From Cavia porcellus (Eukaryota; Chordata; Mammalia; Rodentia; Caviidae), in the NCBI RefSeq assembly GCF_034190915.1, contig NW_026947484.1:185250982-185314981 (forward strand): a stretch of 64,000 bases of DNA, given 5' to 3'. Below, in pieces: positions 47,901 to 58,950 of the stretch. The notes beneath the pieces are model-generated. The model was not told the DNA's origin and searched no databases. It saw only the letters and a program-made list of their open reading frames with translations. The position numbers were made by a program, and so were the translations under genes. Every line of letters begins with the position of its first letter. The stretch's first letter is position 1.

Positions 47901-48819
47901 TCTGAATATTAAAACAGAAACACTAAATCTATTGGAAGACAAAATAGGTAGAAACCTTGGAGACATAGGAGTAGGTAAAGAATTCATGAACAGGACTCAA
48001 ACCGCACGGGAAATACTTCCCAGAATCAATAACTGGGACCACTTCTTATTAAAAAGTTTCTGCATGTCAAAAGAAATCTCCAGCATAGTGAAAAGAAAAC
48101 CCGCAAACTGGGAAAAGATTTTAGTGAACTCTCTCTCAGACAAGGGCCTCTTGTCTAAAACATATAAAGAATTAAAGAAACTCAGACCTCCGAAATTCAA
48201 AGATCCAATCCAAAAATGGGCATCTGAGATGAATATGCAATTCTCAGATGAAGAAATGCAAATGGCAAATAAATACATGAAAAAATGCTCATCATCATTG
48301 GTCATTAGAGAAATGCAAATTAAAACCACACTGAGATACCATCTCACTCCTGAAAGAATGGCCAGGATCAAGAAAACCGACAACAAATGCTGGAGAGGCT
48401 GTGGGGAAAAAGGAACTCTCCTGCACTGCTGGTGGGAGTGTAGACTGGTACAGCCTTTGTGGAGATCTGTCTGGAGATTTCTCAAAAAGTTGGGACTGGA
48501 AATCCCATTTATTCCAGCTATTCCACTTCTAGGCATATTCCCAGAAGAACTGAAAGCATCATACCACAGTGATATATGTGCACCTATGTTTATAGCAGCA
48601 CAATTTGTAATCGCCAGATCTTGGAAACAACCCAAGTGCCCATCAACTGAGGAATGGATAAAAAAGTTGTGGTATTTCTATACAATGGAGTATTATTCAG
48701 CTATAAAGAAGGATAACATTGAGATATTTATCAATAAATGGGCGCAGCTTGAGACCATACTCATTAGTGAAATAAATCAATCTCGCATGTGTGAATACCG
48801 AATAGTTTCCCTAATGTAA
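44983..48819 (+). pseudogene. LINE-1 ORF2 (endonuclease-reverse transcriptase), single nonsense codon
   Basis: ORF2 nicks target DNA and copies L1 RNA at the nick. It spans 1279 codons including its stop, normal for the family, in one continuous frame except for TGA at codon 318 (45934-45936). The endonuclease residues are all present: N21, E50, D152/N154, D212, D236/H237. The Z region has [17 protein letters not shown], the RT core is FADD (707-710), and the C-terminal Cys-rich motif begins at C1136 ([14 protein letters not shown]). The stop lies just after the endonuclease, so a 317-aa endonuclease-only product is the longest from the normal start. The downstream 954-codon stretch begins at a TTG/ATG with no expected start. 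TGA may come from a CGA by CpG decay (inference). Confidence 0.95.
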
Positions 48820-50030
48820 ATAATGATTCAAATATATAAAAATATGTGGTAATCATGATTCCCCATTAGGTGGCCTTGAAGCCTTATAAAGTTTTCACTC
48901 ATTAATTAGAAAGTCTTTATTCTGGGCTTCTTGATATGAAAATATTTGAAGCTAGAGTATATGAAGTTTTACCCAAATATTTCAAGGAAAAAGACACTAT
49001 GGTAACTACTATTAAGTCAGGTTATAAGGTGGTGAAGTACTAGGTTGTTGAAACAGTCATGCTGTGACCTCTATTGTTATATTGTTATGTCCTGTTTTAT
49101 CTCAATCTCCCCCTTATTGTTTCAAAAAAAAATTAGTTAGTTATTTCTTATGTTTGTCTTAATTAAAGAAAAAATTCAAAATTTAGGATATATAAATAGT
49201 AACTCTTTTCGATTTCCTATTAACTTGTTTTGAAGTCCTGTAGTACTCCCACGATCTTGTTTTGACTGATTAGACTCTGTTCCATTCTATATGATAGTAT
49301 CAAGTTTGAAGACATAGGCAACTACTTTGAAGACAATAAGATTCACTAAGATACCCATTCTGGTTTGACTATTGTCTTCTTTGGAAGTCCTGTAATGTTT
49401 ACAATGCCTAAGTTTTATTGGTCTTGTTCTCTACTGTTTTGTCCAACTTTATAATATCTAATAAGATAGACAATTCTTTTTAAGGAAACAAGAGACAACG
49501 TTGATAACCATTGTTGATAAACTTGTACTCTGTTCTACACCATGTGCTATGTTTATCCTTGGTATTGACTGACAGCTTTGTTTTGCCATATTTGACTGTA
49601 TTCTTCCCCCCCCCAAGAAAGTAATAAGCACTAAGGAGTAATAAAATCCAAGATGTGTAAATTTTGTTGTAAAAAAGAGAGGGAAAAAAAAGAAAAAGAA
49701 AAAGAGCTCTAACGGATATAACAGCAAGTGTGTTTGGGGGTGTTAAATAGCTGACTTTATCAATGTTTTTGGAACATTGAAGACAGCTGTTTGCAATCTC
49801 CCTGTTTGAATGTCCACCTTGTGTTCTTTGATACTGTGATTTGAGGAACTATTTTCAAGAAAATAGTGTGTAATCTACTAGCAGGTAATTTCTTACTGTT
49901 AATGTTTTTTTGTTTTGTTTTGTTTTGTTTTGTAGTTCTGTATTGCGTGTACCCTTACGCCGCTTTGGTTTGTTTTGTGTTTTTCTCTTTTTCCTCTTAA
50001 ATAAAAAAAAAAAAAAATTAAAAAAAAAAA
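48820..50030 (+). repeat. L1 3'UTR with diverged 150-bp modules (young L1)
   Basis: Modules are recognisable at GGCAACTACTTTGAAGAC (49317) and GACAATTCTTTTTAAGGA (49469), 152 bp apart, each followed by an ACAA(T)AAGA-type segment and a TTGAAG/TTGATAA-type segment. An earlier, weaker unit lies at 48990. A C10 run lies at about 49605, a purine patch at 49675-49710, and (TTTTG)n at 49908-49933. The UTR ends with the AATAAA at 50000-50005 and an A tail broken by one TTA. Confidence 0.75.
49908..49933 (+). repeat. (GTTTT)n simple repeat
   Basis: Five GTTTT units near the end of the young L1's 3'UTR; similar T/G-rich stretches sit at the same place in older copies. Confidence 0.85.
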
Positions 50031-50044
50031 AGGAGTAACTCCCC

Positions 50045-50270
50045 CAAAAGTCAAAGATTAAAAAAAAAGAATATTAAAGCACTCAAAAAGAAAGATATGA
50101 TTGAAACACTGCAAATTGAAGAGACAGAAAAAGAGCCAACATTCCTAAGTTCCAATACAACAGTACTTAAGTTCATAAATGCTTCTGTTCATGAACAATT
50201 TAATTCAGAAACAGAATCAATTAGAAAACTTTTGCTGCATTTCATGACACACATGACCATGGTCATCTTC
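50045..50270 (+). mobile_element. Ancient L1M/HAL1-like ORF1 fragment (right of young L1)
   Basis: Continues the A-rich, ORF1-like sequence that precedes the young L1 (42480-42722). Removing the L1 and one duplication copy rejoins the two. The assignment to an old L1 is from recall of consensus motifs and is weaker than that of the left part. Confidence 0.35.
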
Positions 50271-50640
50271 CCTACATGAGCACAGCCACAGCCATCTTCC
50301 CCAGAATTGTGGAACAAATTATGTTCATGCAACATGGTACCACTATAACCCAAATAGGCTCCATGTGAAGAGGCCAATTTAAAACACTGCAATTTATTAT
50401 GCAAAGTCAAGAACAAAACAAAATTTGAGAGGAACATAAAATAGTTCATCACATACTAGGGAATCCAGTGATATTTCTGATTGAATGATTATTAGTGATC
50501 AGATCAGCAATAAGTATGCCCTAATAAAGAAAATTTCAAAACAAGGCATCATAAATTAATCCTACCACACATTAAAAGATGACTTTTATATTATTTTTAA
50601 TTTAAAAAAAATATGAGAAGAAACGCTTTCCCAGTCACTT
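50271..50640. other. No feature seen
   Basis: AT-rich, no frame or repeat recognised. Confidence 0.35.
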
Positions 50641-51040
50641 TTTGTGAAGAGCCCTGTCTAATGTAGTGGTTATCCTTAATTGTGTCAATTGATTGAACTA
50701 GGAGCCACCGCAGGCATTGGTCAGATCACAGTTCTGGGCATGTGTAGGTGGGTCATAATGGTAGGTTTTGAGTGATGTGTATTTGAGCCCCTCCTCTCTG
50801 GTATTGCTTTTCTGCTTTGCTTCTTGACTCCCATAAATGGAGTAACTATACTCTGCTACATCCTTCTGGCCTAATGCTTTTTCTTTGGAGCCACTCGACT
50901 GTTGACTAAACTTTCTAAAAATATGAGAGAAAATACAACTTCTCTCCATTAAGTTTAAGGGGTTAGATATTGTGTCTCAGCAATGAAACAGCTGATCAAT
51001 ACACTAAATTGGTACTGAAAATAAAATTGTTGCTGTAAAT
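50640..51040 (+). mobile_element. Interspersed mammalian repeat, family not named
   Basis: GGTTATCCTTAATTGTGTCA at the start, CTTTGGAGCCACTCGACT in the middle and TCTCAGCAATGAAACAGCTGATCAATACA at the end follow a familiar mammalian repeat layout. I recognise the pattern but cannot name its class with certainty. It ends just before the half-LINE. Confidence 0.45.
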
Positions 51041-51082
51041 ACAGTTAAGTGTTTCAGAAACCTTTGGAAATGGTTTGCTTTA

Positions 51083-51099
51083 GAAGTTTGAAAAAGTTT
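51083..51099. repeat. Target-site duplication of antisense half-LINE (left copy)
   Basis: GAAGTTTGAAAAAGTTT here and at 54256-54272, all 17 bases identical. Confidence 0.95.
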
Positions 51100-51108
51100 T
51101 TTTTTTAT

Positions 51109-52330
51109 TTTATTTAAGGAGAAAAAGAAGAAATAGCAAAAGGTTACAAGTTACACAGAATTTCAAAAAAAATAAACAGTAGGAAATCACTAGTTAATAG
51201 ATTACATATTGTTATCTTAGAAATACTTGTTCAAGTCACAAAATTAAAACATATAAAGTGAACATTCAAACAGTAAGACTGCAAACAGTTCTGTTCAATG
51301 ATCCAACAAAAACTCAGTAATATGGTTATTTACCTTATATGCTTAACTTACATGCAGTTATATCATTTAGAGCACTTTTTTTCCTCTCTTTTGTACATGA
51401 CAATTACACATTTTGGGTTTTATTACTACCACAGTTCTTATGACTTTTTTTTTGAAAACAGAGTCAGTCAAATCAAAAGGATGGACATAGTACACAATGT
51501 AAAAACAGAATACAAGGTGATCAACAGTGGTTACCATAATGCCTCTTGCTGTCTTAGAATTTCCTCTATTATCAGTTATAACAAAATTGAACAAAACAGT
51601 AAAGAACAAAACCAATAAAACCAAAACACTGGAGACATTACAGGACTTCAAAAGAAGATAATAGTCAAACCGAATGGGCATCATAGTGAATCTTATTGTC
51701 TTCACAATTGTTGCCTATACTCTCAAACTTGGTACTATCAAGCAAAACAGAATAGAGTAAAATCAGTCAAAACAAGATGGTGAGAGCAATACAGGGTTTC
51801 AAATCAAGTTAATAGAAAAATCAAAGGGGGTTACTATAATATATCCTGCTATTTTTTATTTTTCCCTTAATTAAAAAGATAAAAATAAAAAATAAATAAT
51901 AAAAAGGGAGATTGAGATAAAAGAGGGCATAACAACAAAACAGCACAAGTCAGAACATAACCATTTAGGCAAAATAGTGTTTCACCACAAGATATCCCGA
52001 CATAAAAGTAGTTACCATAGTGTCTCTTTCCTTGAAATCTTTGAGTATAACTTTATACTATAGCATCAAATATAGCTAGACAATGCAAAACCATTCAAGA
52101 GAATGACAGTATTATAGGGTATTTAGAACCAACTAGCAGAAAGTGAACAATGGTTTCTATAATATCTCTTTGTCTATAACAGTTTTTGTTTATATTATCA
52201 CATATAATAAAATTCAGTAAGATTCAGATGTTAAGACAGAAGAACAAAAGCTTGATGGGACTTCAAAACAAGATGATATTAAATCAGCACTAGCTGTTAT
52301 GATGTCTTGTTTTCTCCAAAATAGCTGTTC
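51109..52330 (-). repeat. Half-LINE 3'UTR with about six tandem modules
   Basis: Antisense landmarks TTACCATAAT (51531), TCATAGTGAA (51681), TTACTATAAT (51831), TTACCATAG (52012), TTTCTATAAT (52154) and CTGTTATGAT (52294) give spacings of 150, 150, 181, 142 and 140 bp. The 181-bp interval contains an extra A/T-rich piece (51855-51905). This is the longest module array in the window. Confidence 0.8.
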
Positions 52331-52439
52331 ATACCATCCAACATTCTCTGCCTCATTTCTGTTGAGCTGTTTCTCTGTTCATTAGTTGTCAGTTCGTCTT
52401 CTTCATTTCACTTTCTGCTCCATTCATTGTGGCCTCTCT

Positions 52440-53330
52440 GCCACTGTTTCTGGAATCTTGGTATTTTTCTCTTTTAGAATGTCCTGCAGTATTCTCTGTA
52501 GAGTTGAACTGGTGCTTGAAAATTCCCCTCGTTCCTCTTTAACCTGGAAGCACCTTGTTTCTCCATTAAATCTAGGGACAGTTATGCAGGATATATCAAT
52601 CTTGGCTGGAGATTATTGTCTTTCAAAGGTTGAATTATTTCCCCCTATGCTCTTTGTGATTTGATGGTTTGTGCTGAGAAATCTGCTGTAATTTTGATGG
52701 GTGTTCCTTTGTAAGTGATCTGTTTCTTGTCTCTGACAGCTTTTAATATTCTGTTCTGATATTGAACTTCTGGAATTTTGATTATTATATGTCTGAGTGT
52801 AGTTCTGTTTGGATTGCAGGTGGCTGGGGTCCTGTATGCCTCATACATCTGAGTATCTTTACCTTTTCCCAGTTAGGGAAGTTCTCCTTTATTATTTCTG
52901 TGAATAGCTATTGCAGTTCATTTGTTTGTATCCCTTCTTCTTCCTTTACATTCTTAATTCTTAACTTATAGATCCTCTTATCATGTTCTAGCCTTTGTTT
53001 CCTTGTTATTTTTAAGAAGTTTTCCTTTTCATGCTCCCACATTACAAATCTGTCCTCCAGTTCAGATAAACTATCCTTAGTTTCTTTCAAGCTATTATAA
53101 CAGCTTTCAATAGAGTTTTTAGTTTCCTGGTAATCTCTTGGAACCTGATTCATGTATTCTACGTTTTCTCTATTTTCTCTATCCAACAATTCTCCCCCCC
53201 CCCCTTTTTTTTTCTGTTCTTCCATTCCACCATCTGTTTTTTCTGGGGAGGTGCTTAGCATTTCTTTACTATTCTACTTATATCTTGCTTTACTTGGTTA
53301 AATACTTCACTTTTGAACTAGTCTATGAGG
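52440..53330 (-). pseudogene. L1 ORF1 remnant of the half-LINE
   Basis: Two long minus-strand stretches survive. 52908-53261 encodes the N-terminal and coiled-coil part (NSIESCYNSLKETKDSLSEL, DRFVMWEHEKENFLKITRKQ). 52645-52848 encodes the RRM/C-terminal part ([32 protein letters not shown]). They are in different frames, so at least one frameshift separates them. The C-terminal end after SAQTIKSQRA is also frame-shifted. ORF1 of this family binds RNA; non-autonomous HAL1 elements also kept an ORF1. Confidence 0.85.
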
Positions 53331-54255
53331 TTCCAGACATACTGCTTTATGTCTATTGGTGCCGTACCTGATATTGCATGTTTTCTGTCCTCATTCTCCT
53401 TTGCATTTACCTTTCCTGGATCAGTATTCTCAAGATTGGGGACTGAGGACCCTTTCTTGTTGCTCCCTCTTCCCATACTTTTTGTTCCTTCCATACAAGT
53501 GTATATAGGAGGCCCAGTTTCTTTCTTTGTTGGTTATAGTTTGTTTGAATCATGCTGGCTAGGTGCTCCCACCCACTGCAGTGTAATAGGGACACACAGA
53601 CCTGGGCAGCCTATGCTGGACCTGCCTGTCCAGGTCAGTCAACCTGCTGAAGGCTTCACTGCATTAGGGTGCATTTCCAGGCACAGGGACCTGGTTTGGG
53701 CTAGCCTACTGGGTCTTAGTCCACAGCATCACCCAGGTCAAGAACTCCCCACCATTCCTGCTTGAGAGGAGGCTATGTGACTGAAGTCACTGCAGCATCC
53801 TATTCTGAATAGTCTGCCCAGTCCCAGAATGTCCTCTGTTGGAGCCTCTTAGTCTATGGAAGGGTCCCTGTTCCTCTCACTCACCACAGGTCGATGCAGA
53901 GCTCCCCATCAGCTCTGCTCTCAATTCAGTTTGCTGACTCTTGCTCTCAGAGATTTCATGTCTCTATCCCTGCTGTGTCAATTCAGATGCAGCAACAGTG
54001 GCATGAAATTCAAGCTGTGGTTTCCAGAGGCACGGGTTCCAGCTTCAGCACTGAGACTTTAGCTGTTCCAGTTGTAGCACTGGGATTGCGTTTCGAGTTG
54101 GTTTCTCTCAGCTCAGTTCATTCCTGGGTCAGCAGAGTATATCTTCCCCTGCTTAGGAAACCCCACACCGTACCATTCCAGGAATCTAAGCTGGCTATCT
54201 CAGAGAGTCTCCATAGCTGCTGTTATCTATCTGCCATCTTCTCCCAGAAGTCTCC
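53330..54255 (-). promoter_or_regulatory. L1 5'UTR of the half-LINE
   Basis: About 0.9 kb, GC-richer than the flanks and without 261-bp monomers. The reverse complement of 54233-54240 is AAGATGGC, 16-23 bases from the 5' end; primate L1 has a YY1 site at that position. The intact end plus duplication supports full-length reverse transcription. It resembles the 5'UTR at 21150-22000 in layout and length. Confidence 0.65.
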
Positions 54256-54272
54256 GAAGTTTGAAAAAGTTT

Positions 54273-57200
54273 GAGACTTTACCTAGATATTTCCTAGAAT
54301 GCTATAAATAGAACCTGGTGGATGATTCTGGTTAGAGTTTAAAATACTAGAATACTAATTGGGATATCCACAGTAAACACCAAAAGAAGGCTTCCACTAG
54401 GTAAGAGATTGCATTGGCAACTGGAGTAGAAACCACATGTATTATATTCTTGAAAAAAATGTTGTCTACATTTTATCCTGATTCTTAAACTTTGTTGGAA
54501 ACTGTGATTATGGACACTTTTCTATTGATCTGACATACAATTTTTCAACTAAACTGAATGTTCAAGCTGTTAGATGAATACCACTAGCACCTTTGGAAGA
54601 ATTGATAGTGAGACTCAAGGACAAAATGCAACATAGAAAAATTGAAAAACTTAAATTTTTGTCCTCCAAAAGTCACCTGTAAATTTTGGACCAATTAATG
54701 TATAATTTCTGAAGAGATGTGAAGATATGAGATAGATTAAAAAGAAACAAAATGTTTTGTATAGGAACCAGAAGAAAGATGATTTCATGGCATCTCAGAA
54801 GTCGGAAAAACGAAAGTCTGGTGCAGGTTCAGGATGCAAAGGTGTCAGTCCTTCATTTGAGAAAAGAATCACTCTGCCCCCTACTGGAGAAGCCCACTAA
54901 GGAATTTGCCAGGATTCATTTCACTGTCCTCAGCCATCCAAGCACTCCAAAGATATTGCAGGTAAGGTCTGAGGAGACCTAGCTATGGTTTATTCTGAGC
55001 TTCCTGTCATTCATGTGATTTTATTTTTCAGCAGGCAAAGGCAATATTATGTTGGAGGCTGTATATCTTTTGTCTCTCATAATGACTGTAATCATTAAAA
55101 AAAATTCTGTTTTACTGGTATGTGTACAAAGCAGACAACAGAAAATAAGTGTGTGTTGGTTAGGGGGCACAAATATGCATACACTCCCTATGAGTGGTTA
55201 ATCTTGGGGAGGAAGAAAGATCAGTGTGGCTTATAATGCATTGAAGGGAAGGGTAGAAAATTGCATATATTGTTCCAAGGGAAATATATATCTTTAGAAA
55301 AGTTATGGATACAGTGCAACTGAAACCTTGAGAAATTGAAAGTTGCTCTTAGAGGTAATAGAACCATATTCACTGAAAATAGCAAATAAACATGGTCAAT
55401 CTGAATAATTATGGTGTTACTACTAGGCTAAAATAATTTTCAGTGGAAGGCTGGTTTGATAGGCATATCTTTCTCTTCTTTGAAATAACTCTTTGCATGT
55501 TTTTTGTTGGTTATTTGGATAATTCATGCTCCTTTATGAGATCATATGCACATTTAAATGCATCACTTTTTTGTACAAGTCAACCACTAGAGACAATCCC
55601 TGTAACAATCTGATGCTCAACATCTACTTTCATACATATTTCCAATTATAACTGAAAAATTTAGAATAATTTTTCTTTCATAAAAGAAAAAGTCCAAATG
55701 TATAGAAATTACTTGGTATGTGATTTCTTTTACTATTAGTATCTTTTAATATATTGATGACAATTGACAGTACATTATTTACTAACATCATTACTAGCAT
55801 CCTTTTTGCTTCTAGGATCATTTCCACATACTACATTACTTTTAGTCATCAGTTTTTCTCAGTATATCCTTGGATGAAATGACTTTTCAGATGTTAAATT
55901 GCTTGAATGACCTGGACAGTTTTCAAACCTATTAATCATGTATTTTCTAAGATGGTCTTCTACTGAAAAGTGTCTGCTATTTCTCTCATAATGATACTGA
56001 GATTATAGATTTTGTAGAAGAAAATCACAGTGCCCAATTGATATTACTTCATGGGAAATCAAAAGTAAATACTATTAACAGGGTTTAGCATTATTGATGT
56101 AGACCTTGATCATCCAGCCAAGGCAGCATTTGTCAGATTTCTGTCCATTCCTTCACTTCACATATTTCATATGATACTAGTACAGTCACATTGTTAGGTA
56201 AGAAACTTACTACTTAAAATTTACTCTTAAGCAGAGAGAATAAATGTTCTACTTCCTGAAGAAAAATTATATACCTGAATTATTAGGAATTCTTCTGAAC
56301 AAAAGATGCATATATTCCCCTTAATTTAATTATTAATTTTTTATTTCCATTAATTTATACTTATAAATATTTATATTTTATTTTGGGTTATAATCCAATG
56401 CTACTTTGTTGCTTACATTGTAGCTTTGGCCATTGGGAACTTTCCTTTGCCTCATGTGTCCTGTGACACACTCCATCCTTATGTTTTGTTTCAATTTTTT
56501 AACATCTTTTATCATGGTACTAGAAGATATTCCAAATTCATTTTATAAGTTTCCTGTCTTTCTTGGCTCTAGAATTATAAATGTCTTCTAGGAATCCTAG
56601 TTCCTTGTTTAGAAATTGCATTTTTTTTCCAATATCTGAGATTAAGTACTCCCAGAAATCTGAATTTTACCAGTTGCCATCTGTTCTTAATAATTTGGGC
56701 CCCAGTATACATATATAACAGTAATAAAATTGTTATTCGACATCTTGTGTGAAACAACAAAAAATACAAAAGAGCATGAGTGTTTCCATGGGCCAAGAAA
56801 GGAAAAATTACATAAATGCAAGAATGAAATCGTAATCGTGACCTAATAACATACAATAAAATGTAGAGGTCAATTTTAAAGATTAAGACTATATTTATCT
56901 GTATTCTAGATTCAGTTTCTATTTTATGAAGTGAAACATTCACGAGGAATTTAGTACCTATGAAATGATACCTCTGTCATTACTTAAAACTGTCTCTATA
57001 TGTCATAATTTTGGCTGAAAAATGTAGCGTATCTTGATAGATTATTTGATAAGAGGTTTATAAGCAATTAGTAGCAATGTAAACAGAGTAGAAAAAAGTG
57101 ACAAAAGATAATGTACTTTAAGACTGATGATAGTGCAGAGTAATTATCACTTCAAGTCTGATGTTCAAGAGAAAAAGTTATTAAAATTCAAAAACAATAA

Positions 57201-58856
57201 AGGTAAGGACAGTATAACCTGAGAAGAGTATGACTTCCACAGAGCAATGTCCCAGTCTTACACAAAGCTGAAACCAGGAGAACACTTTCCTTTTGTTCTC
57301 TTTGATACTCTTTCATTGCCTTGTATGCATTTAACTGAAAGATACAAGGGAAAAGAGTTGATTAAATCCATGAAGGCATATTAGATTCTTTAAGTACAGA
57401 GGATGGTAAGAATAGGTAATAAGGACAAATTGTGATGACTTTCATTTGAAAAGAGAAATTTGAGTTCCAGCTGTCATGCTCAACCTTCAAGTTAGCTTTG
57501 TAAGTGATAGAATTAAGCAGGACAACTTTGCAGAATGGCGTAGGAGCATGCAGCAATCTAGCAGTACATAGACAGCAACATCCCCAATACAAAAGAAAAC
57601 AGGTACTGCCAGAGATATAATCATAAAAAAGTGTAGGAAGAATGGCAGATTGAGACCATATAAAAAATTAGCTATTTCATAGGAGACAGGAAAAATTGAG
57701 GCTGGAGAGCCTCTCATGATTTCTTCCTGGCTGGTTCAATGCACATAAATGTTTTTTCATCATAAGAGAAACATGGTTGGCATAAAGAAATGTTTAAAAA
57801 TTAATTTACATTGCCTGTCTGGGTGCAGTAAAATGAATTCACTCGTATACTGTTGGAAGCAGTGAACATTGTTTCTACCCTCTGGGAAACAAGAGCTTTA
57901 AAATGTTCATCTACTTTGACTGAAAATAACAAGTTTTATTGGATGTTTCATCATATTTATTTTTAATAAAATATATATTTAGTAAATAAGATTTCTGAAC
58001 ACATTTAAACGTGAACTGGGGGAAGGAGAAATGTAATATCCCACCCCTGCAGTAGCAGGTGGATTAAGATTACACTGATGGCATAGCAGGGCTGAATGAG
58101 AAGCTTCTGAAGCTGGAGCGTCTAGCACACATAACAGACTGTGTCGGCGAAGAAAATGTGATGTTAGGTGTGAAAGCTGATTATAACTTCTGTAAATGTT
58201 TATCCAAGACAGGATTCTTAAGAGATGTGTGGGGAGCAAAGATACTTAGGTAAAAGGATGGAATAGTTAGAAAAGATAAAAAACAAAAAGCCAAATATTC
58301 AAATGGACAAAGGAGAAATATTTTGGAAAAATAGGCAAAACAACAGTTGTTCGTGATAGCTAACATATGGCAAGACGCAGGCTTTGGGTGAAATCCTGTG
58401 AGAGGACAGTTCCTTAATTGGCAAGCGCCAGAGACAGAGAATTTCTGTTGAGTCTATCAAGAAACACAGGAAGACTTATAACACTAAATAGACTCCACAA
58501 GAAGTCTGAGGGGCTGGGACTTTAGAGAAAGAAAAGCTCTAGTTAAAAGAAGTAACAGTGAGAAATAGTCTGTGAAGCCTAATGAAGCTAAAATTCATAG
58601 ACAGAGGAATGGGGTGTTAAAAATATGCTCCAAGCTGGCTAATTTTGTAAAAACTGACCATATATATAAAACCAAAGCATCTAAACATTAACAAAATGAG
58701 TAGACCCTGGTCAGCAGGAAATATTAGTAATCTAAAGTGACTATTTTCCTATCAAAAAGAGAGTGGGGTGTTGAGGCAAATGGTTTGCATTCGCTTATCT
58801 TTGCAGGCAACAGACTACAGTAGGAACACAAGGGTTCCGAAGATAAAAAAGTTTGG
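54273..58856. other. Mostly unique DNA, no gene seen
   Basis: A 76-codon frame at 54752-54982 runs into ATTGCAGGTAAGG, a good splice-donor match at about 54955-54967. It might be an exon of a non-coding RNA, but no acceptor or homology supports it. The 122-codon minus frame at 56575-56943 looks random. No repeat recognised. Confidence 0.35.
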
Positions 58857-58950
58857 ATGTTAAATGCCTACTGTGCAATCACATACAAGTTACTTAATGT
58901 CTCTAACTTGTCTCTTACAAAAATAATGATCACAATAAATGAAAACAATT
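58857..58950 (+). mobile_element. MIR-like ancient SINE core
   Basis: CAATCACATACAAGTTACTTAATGTCTCTAACTTG ... AAAATAATGATCA tracks the MIR core (GTGTGACCTTGGGCAAGTCACTTAACCTCTC ... AATAATA). Short. Confidence 0.45.

Larger units (their letters stand above)
42737..50030 (+). mobile_element. Young full-length LINE-1 with monomeric promoter
   Basis: A 7.3-kb sense L1 with a perfect 14-bp target-site duplication. In order: three complete 261-bp monomers and a partial fourth (42741 to about 43602), a non-repeated tether (about 43603-43910), intact ORF1 (43911-44963), a 19-bp spacer, ORF2 (44983-48819, one in-frame stop), a 1.2-kb 3'UTR, an AATAAA at 50000-50005 and an A-rich tail. Monomers differ from each other at only a few positions, the duplication is exact, and ORF1 is intact. 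All three point to recent insertion. It lies in old L1/HAL1-like DNA. The single stop makes it inactive in cis as sequenced. Confidence 0.95.
51100..54255 (-). mobile_element. Half-LINE: antisense L1 lacking ORF2 (5'UTR-ORF1-3'UTR)
   Basis: A 3.16-kb minus-strand element with a perfect 17-bp target-site duplication. Its T run at 51097-51108 is the 3' A tail. From 5' to 3' it has a 5'UTR (54255 to about 53330), ORF1 remnant (about 53330-52440), a spacer of about 110 bp, then directly a 3'UTR (about 52330-51109). No ORF2 sequence is present between ORF1 and the 3'UTR. The 5' end carries GAGAAGATGGC within about 25 bp of the terminus, like intact L1 starts. Because both ends and the duplication are complete, the loss of ORF2 preceded insertion: the source RNA lacked it. 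HAL1 elements of mammals have this plan. Confidence 0.9.

Noticed and set aside
53138..54274. Plus-strand frames of 126-146 codons as a gene
   Set aside because: They lie in the reverse of the half-LINE 5'UTR and ORF1. GC-rich 5'UTR produces chance frames, and the element boundaries explain the region.
57830..57930. Possible old L1/L3-like fragment
   Set aside because: ACTGTTGGAAGC...TTTAAAATGTTCAT is suggestive, but too short and diverged to support.
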